From Pseudomonas rhodesiae (GTDB lineage: Bacteria; Pseudomonadota; Gammaproteobacteria; Pseudomonadales; Pseudomonadaceae): DNA of 64,000 bases. The notes beneath the pieces are model-generated. The model was not told where the DNA came from, did no database searches, and worked only from the letters and a program-made list of their open reading frames with translations. The translations under genes and the position numbers were made by a program. Positions 60,626-64,000 of this stretch are shown here, piece by piece. The stretch covers positions 62,001 to 126,000 of the forward strand of contig NZ_VFEU01000002.1 of the NCBI RefSeq assembly GCF_007858255.1, in the 5' to 3' direction. Position 1 is the stretch's first letter. Each line of letters opens with the position of its first letter.

Positions 60626-61615
60626 ATGAAACTGAAACGTTTGATGGCGGCAATGACGTTTGTCGCTGCTGGCGTTGCGACCGCCAACGCGGTGGCCGCT
60701 GGTGTTGACCCGGCAATTCCGGCGTATGTGAAGACCACTGGTGTGTCGGGCAACTTGTCCAGCGTCGGGTCTGACACCCTGGCCAACCTGATGACCCTGT
60801 GGGCTGAGGGTTACAAAAAGGAATACCCGAACGTCAACATCCAGATTCAAGCTGCCGGTTCCGCCACTGCGCCACCTGCGCTGACTGAAGGCACCTCCAA
60901 CCTGGGCCCGATGAGCCGCAAGATGAAGGACACCGAACTGGCGGCCTTCGAGCAGAAGTACGGCTACAAGCCAACCGCTATCCCGGTGGCCGTGGACGCC
61001 CTGGCCGTGTTCGTACACAAGGACAACCCGATCCAGCACCTGACCATGGAACAAGTCGACGCGATCTTCTCCTCGACTCGCCTGTGCGGTGCTAAAGCCG
61101 ACGTGAAAACCTGGGGCGACCTGGGTGTGACCGGCGACCTGGCCAACAAGCCGGTGCAGCTGTTCGGTCGTAACTCGGTATCCGGTACCTACGGCTACTT
61201 CAAAGAAGAAGCCCTGTGCAAAGGCGACTACAAGCCTAACGTGAACGAGCAACCAGGCTCGGCGTCGGTTGTGCAGTCGATCAGTTCCTCGCTGAACGGC
61301 ATCGGTTACTCGGGCATCGGCTACAAGACCGCCAGCGTGAAAACCGTACCGCTGGCCAAAAAAGGCAGCACTGAGTTCATCGAAGACAGCGAAGAAAACG
61401 CCCTGAATGGCAAATACCCGCTGTCGCGCTTCCTCTACGTCTACGTCAACAAGGCCCCGAACAAGCCTCTGGCTCCGCTGGAAGCTGAGTTCGTGAAGCT
61501 GGTGCTGTCCAAGCAGGGCCAGGAAGTGGTGGTCAAAGACGGTTACATCCCACTGCCAGCCAAAGTTGCCGCCAAGGCACTGGCTGATCTGGGTCTGAAA
61601 GAAGGCGGCAAGTAA
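60626..61615 (+). CDS. pstS: Phosphate-binding protein PstS
   Basis: A 329-residue periplasmic phosphate-binding protein of the high-affinity Pst transporter. A signal peptide (ending AVAA-G) is followed by [38 protein letters not shown] (phosphate loop region) and [18 protein letters not shown] supports the start. A Pho box upstream and pstC downstream place it in the phosphate-starvation response. Confidence 0.95.
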   Translation: MKLKRLMAAMTFVAAGVATANAVAAGVDPAIPAYVKTTGVSGNLSSVGSDTLANLMTLWAEGYKKEYPNVNIQIQAAGSATAPPALTEGTSNLGPMSRKMKDTELAAFEQKYGYKPTAIPVAVDALAVFVHKDNPIQHLTMEQVDAIFSSTRLCGAKADVKTWGDLGVTGDLANKPVQLFGRNSVSGTYGYFKEEALCKGDYKPNVNEQPGSASVVQSISSSLNGIGYSGIGYKTASVKTVPLAKKGSTEFIEDSEENALNGKYPLSRFLYVYVNKAPNKPLAPLEAEFVKLVLSKQGQEVVVKDGYIPLPAKVAAKALADLGLKEGGK

Positions 61616-61630
61616 GCCACCGGTCAAATC

Positions 61631-61663
61631 GCCTTGAACCTGCCGCTTGGCTGGGTTCAAGGC
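61631..61663 (+). repeat. Hairpin between pstS and pstC
   Basis: GCCTTGAACC (61631-61640) and GGTTCAAGGC (61654-61663) form a perfect 10-bp stem with a 13-base loop, 16 bases after the pstS stop. No T-run follows. It probably stabilises pstS mRNA so that the binding protein is made in excess. Confidence 0.65.
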
Positions 61664-61752
61664 CCGGGCAGGTCCGAAGGAGCTGGACCTCGCCTCCTAA
61701 TTTCTAGTCCGCTGCCAGCCCTGCTACGCGGCGGATTTCCTGCGTCACTGCA

Positions 61753-61770
61753 TTGTCATCTTTCTGTCAT
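61753..61770 (+). promoter_or_regulatory. Pho box upstream of pstC
   Basis: TTGTCAT (61753) and CTGTCAT (61764), 11 bases apart, form an almost perfect PhoB half-site pair. It lies about 22 bases before pstC, with TAGGGT at 61781 as a possible -10, so pstC likely has its own PhoB promoter in addition to read-through. Confidence 0.85.
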
Positions 61771-61792
61771 ACAGGATCGCTAGGGTGTGCGC

Positions 61793-64000
61793 ATGAATGA
61801 TCTGGCCAATTCCACCATGACGACGACTTCTCCTCCCAAGCGCATTGATTTCAATACGCCTGAGCTGCAACGCAAGCGCCGCATCCGCGCGCTCAAAGAT
61901 CGCTTCACTCGCTGGTATGTGCTGGTCGGCGGCCTTGCCGTGCTGGCCGCCATTACCCTGATCTTCTTCTTCCTGGCCTACGTGGTAGCGCCGTTGTTCC
62001 AAGGTGCTTCGCTGACCAAGGAAGACGCGCTCACGCCCGCGTGGATGCAAGACGCTGGCAAGCCGTTGCTGATCTCTCTGGAAGAACAGAATCAAGTCGC
62101 CATGCGGGTTTCCGACAAAGGCCAGGCGTTGTTCTTTGAAGTGGACACCGGTGCCGAACTCAAGCGCATCGACCTGCCGCTGCCGGCCGGTGTGAGCGTG
62201 GCGTCCATTGGTAAGGATCAACCGGGCAGCCCGTTGGTGATCCTCGGTTTGTCCAATGGCCAAGCCATGGTGTTCCGCCACACCTATAAGGTGTCCTACC
62301 CGGACGGTAAGAAGACCATCACCCCCGCAATCGAATACCCCTACGGTGAAACTCCGATCGTGCTGGACGAGGCCGGTCGCCCACTGGAGCATGTCGCGCT
62401 CAACGCCACCGACTCCTCGCTGGTGGCCGCTGGTTCGTCCGGTTCGTACTTGAACGTGCTGACCCTGAGCCGCGAAGAAAACATGATGACCGGTGAAGTC
62501 ACCAGCGAGCAGAAGCGTATCGAGCTGCCGCAAATGACCGAGCCGGTGAAGGCGATCTTTATCGACCCACGCCAGCAGTGGTTGTACGTGATCAACGGCC
62601 GCGCCCTGGCCGACGTGTTCAGCCTGCGCGACAAGAGCCTCAACGGTCGATACAAATTGTTGGAAGATGGCAACGCCGAAATCACCGCCAGCACGCAGTT
62701 GGTGGGTGGCATCTCGCTGATCTTCGGTAACTCCAAGGGCGGCCTGGCCCAGTGGTTCATGGCCCGCGACCCGGACGGCGAGCAGCGCTTCAAGCAGATC
62801 CGTACCTTCCAGATGGGCAGCGCGCCGATTGTGGAAATCACCGCCGAAGAACGTCGCAAAGGCTTCACCGCCCTGGATGCTTCCGGCAAGTTCGGTGTGT
62901 TCCACAGCACCGCGCACCGCACCCTGCTGGTGGACCCGGTAGTCGACGGCCAAGGCCTGTTCGGTATGTCGCCACGGGCCAACCGCGTGATCGTGGAAGC
63001 CGGCGGCAAGCTGCAACCGCTACTGCTGGATAACCCGCACCCGGAAGTCTCCTGGAGCGCGTTGTGGAGCAAGGTCTGGTACGAGAACTACGACGAGCCT
63101 AAGTACGTCTGGCAATCGACCGCCGCCAACACCGATTTCGAACCCAAGATGAGCTTGGCGCCGCTGACTTTCGGCACGCTCAAGGCTGCGTTCTACGCCA
63201 TGCTGCTGGCCGCGCCGCTGGCCGTTGCGGCGGCGATCTACACCGCCTACTTCATGGCGCCGAGCCTGCGTCGCAAGGTCAAGCCGGTGATCGAGCTGAT
63301 GGAAGCGATGCCGACGGTGATCCTGGGCTTCTTCGCCGGTCTGTTCCTGGCGCCGTATGTCGAAGGGCATCTACCGGGGATCTTCAGCCTGCTGATGTTG
63401 TTGCCGATTGGCATCCTGGTGGCCGGTTTTATCTTCAGTCGCCTGCCTGAATCCCTGCGTCTGCGTGTACCCGACGGTTGGGAAAGCGCGATCCTGATCC
63501 CGGTGATCCTGTTCGTGGGCTGGCTGTCGCTGTACATGAGCCCGTATCTGGAAACCTGGTTCTTCGGCGGCGACATGCGCATGTGGATCTCCCACGACCT
63601 GGGCATCACCTACGACCAGCGCAACGCTCTGGTGGTGGGCTTGGCCATGGGTTTTGCGGTGATTCCGAACATCTACTCCATCGCCGAAGACGCCGTGTTC
63701 AGCGTGCCGCGCGGGCTGACCCTGGGCTCCCTGGCCCTGGGCGCCACGCCGTGGCAGACCATGACTCGCGTGGTGATCCTCACCGCCAGCCCGGGCATCT
63801 TCTCGGCGCTGATGATCGGCATGGGCCGCGCCGTCGGCGAGACCATGATCGTGCTGATGGCAACCGGCAACACCCCGGTGATGGAGATGAACCTGTTCGA
63901 AGGCCTGCGCACCCTGGCGGCCAACGTCGCGGTGGAAATGCCCGAGTCGGAAGTGGGCGGCAGTCACTACCGTGTGCTGTTCCTCTCGGCGCTGGTACTG
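61793..64000 (+). CDS. pstC: Phosphate ABC transporter permease PstC, long form (3' end outside window)
   Basis: The frame starts at ATG 61793 (MNDLANSTMTTTSPPKRIDF) and runs 736 codons to the end of the window without a stop. One membrane helix (about 43-66) is followed by a ~390-residue soluble region (70-455) with repeated beta-like segments, probably periplasmic. The permease core begins near residue 460 (LAPLTFGTLKAAFYAML) and includes the EAA-type loop SIAEDAVFSVPRGLTLGSLALGATPWQT. E. coli PstC is far shorter and lacks the soluble insert; pseudomonad PstC carries it. It forms the channel for phosphate delivered by PstS. A Pho box lies just upstream. Confidence 0.92.
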   Translation, partial: MNDLANSTMTTTSPPKRIDFNTPELQRKRRIRALKDRFTRWYVLVGGLAVLAAITLIFFFLAYVVAPLFQGASLTKEDALTPAWMQDAGKPLLISLEEQNQVAMRVSDKGQALFFEVDTGAELKRIDLPLPAGVSVASIGKDQPGSPLVILGLSNGQAMVFRHTYKVSYPDGKKTITPAIEYPYGETPIVLDEAGRPLEHVALNATDSSLVAAGSSGSYLNVLTLSREENMMTGEVTSEQKRIELPQMTEPVKAIFIDPRQQWLYVINGRALADVFSLRDKSLNGRYKLLEDGNAEITASTQLVGGISLIFGNSKGGLAQWFMARDPDGEQRFKQIRTFQMGSAPIVEITAEERRKGFTALDASGKFGVFHSTAHRTLLVDPVVDGQGLFGMSPRANRVIVEAGGKLQPLLLDNPHPEVSWSALWSKVWYENYDEPKYVWQSTAANTDFEPKMSLAPLTFGTLKAAFYAMLLAAPLAVAAAIYTAYFMAPSLRRKVKPVIELMEAMPTVILGFFAGLFLAPYVEGHLPGIFSLLMLLPIGILVAGFIFSRLPESLRLRVPDGWESAILIPVILFVGWLSLYMSPYLETWFFGGDMRMWISHDLGITYDQRNALVVGLAMGFAVIPNIYSIAEDAVFSVPRGLTLGSLALGATPWQTMTRVVILTASPGIFSALMIGMGRAVGETMIVLMATGNTPVMEMNLFEGLRTLAANVAVEMPESEVGGSHYRVLFLSALVL

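Noticed and set aside
1-64000. CRISPR arrays, tRNA or rRNA genes, prophage or insertion sequences
   Set aside because: I found no regularly spaced direct repeats, cloverleaf sequences, transposase or phage genes; the only repeats are REP-like hairpins and the 12-bp array.

Overview
The window is a high-GC, gene-dense bacterial chromosome segment. Its gene content and gene order point to a fluorescent Pseudomonas of the P. fluorescens group: uvrD, a GGDEF/EAL gene, a HexR-like regulator, a LysR gene, then two-subunit pyruvate carboxylase; a Zur-type zinc island; aspA next to a LysR gene and purE-purK; and pstS followed by a long pstC. REP-like hairpins of the GTGGGAG...CTCCCAC type sit between several genes, as is usual for this group. 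Most of the window is core genome. There are no rRNA, tRNA, CRISPR, phage or insertion-sequence features that I can see. The assignment rests on remembered family sequences and synteny, not on a search.

Layout. 1-3.2 kb: the 3' end of a heavy-metal P-type ATPase, then a bufferin-type RiPP metallophore operon (Cys-rich precursor, DUF692/MNIO iron oxidase, DUF2063 partner). 3.3-6.7 kb: cyclopropane fatty acid synthase, cardiolipin synthase and a DUF3617 protein. 6.7-16.6 kb: a zinc-starvation island. A six-gene minus-strand operon (folE2, znuCBA-like transporter, gamma carbonic anhydrase, QxH-type dihydroorotase) faces a Tat-exported amidase. A second divergent pair has a small secreted Cys protein on one side and zigA-like COG0523 GTPase, DUF1826 and a second COG0523 GTPase on the other. 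Each divergent gap carries a perfect TGTTATA-N-TATAACA operator, so the whole island probably answers to Zur. It combines zinc import, zinc chaperones and spare copies of zinc enzymes. 16.5-24.4 kb: DUF3301, pdxY, thioesterase, Kef-type antiporter, SUKH protein, Tim44-domain protein and uvrD.

24.6-33.3 kb: a membrane PAS-PAS-GGDEF-EAL protein, a HexR/RpiR regulator behind a perfect HexR-like palindrome, a LysR regulator, and pycA-pycB separated by a long imperfect hairpin and closed by a strong terminator. 33.4-40.9 kb: a passenger-less autotransporter barrel, an amino-acid ABC binding protein and permease lacking an ATPase, a homocysteine methyltransferase, two GNAT acetyltransferases, a PaiB-like FMN protein, and a MocR regulator whose linker is written as a 12-bp tandem array of DnaA-box-like nonamers. 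40.9-48.9 kb: an acetylpolyamine deacetylase with a polyamine-binding protein, an AraC regulator and a 1533-residue dermonecrotic-toxin-like protein.

48.9-54.4 kb: asparaginase, alanine/glycine symporter and aspartase with a divergent LysR gene, an Asn/Asp catabolism block. 54.4-60.4 kb: a REPIN, purE-purK behind a leader with a very strong terminator hairpin, small stress and secreted proteins, an aldose-epimerase-like mutarotase, a thioesterase and an MFS transporter. 60.5-64 kb: the phosphate-starvation genes pstS and pstC (running off the end), each with its own Pho box.

The most unusual items are the bufferin operon, the unassigned members of the zinc island, the DnaA-box array inside a coding region, the purE leader terminator and the large toxin-like protein.
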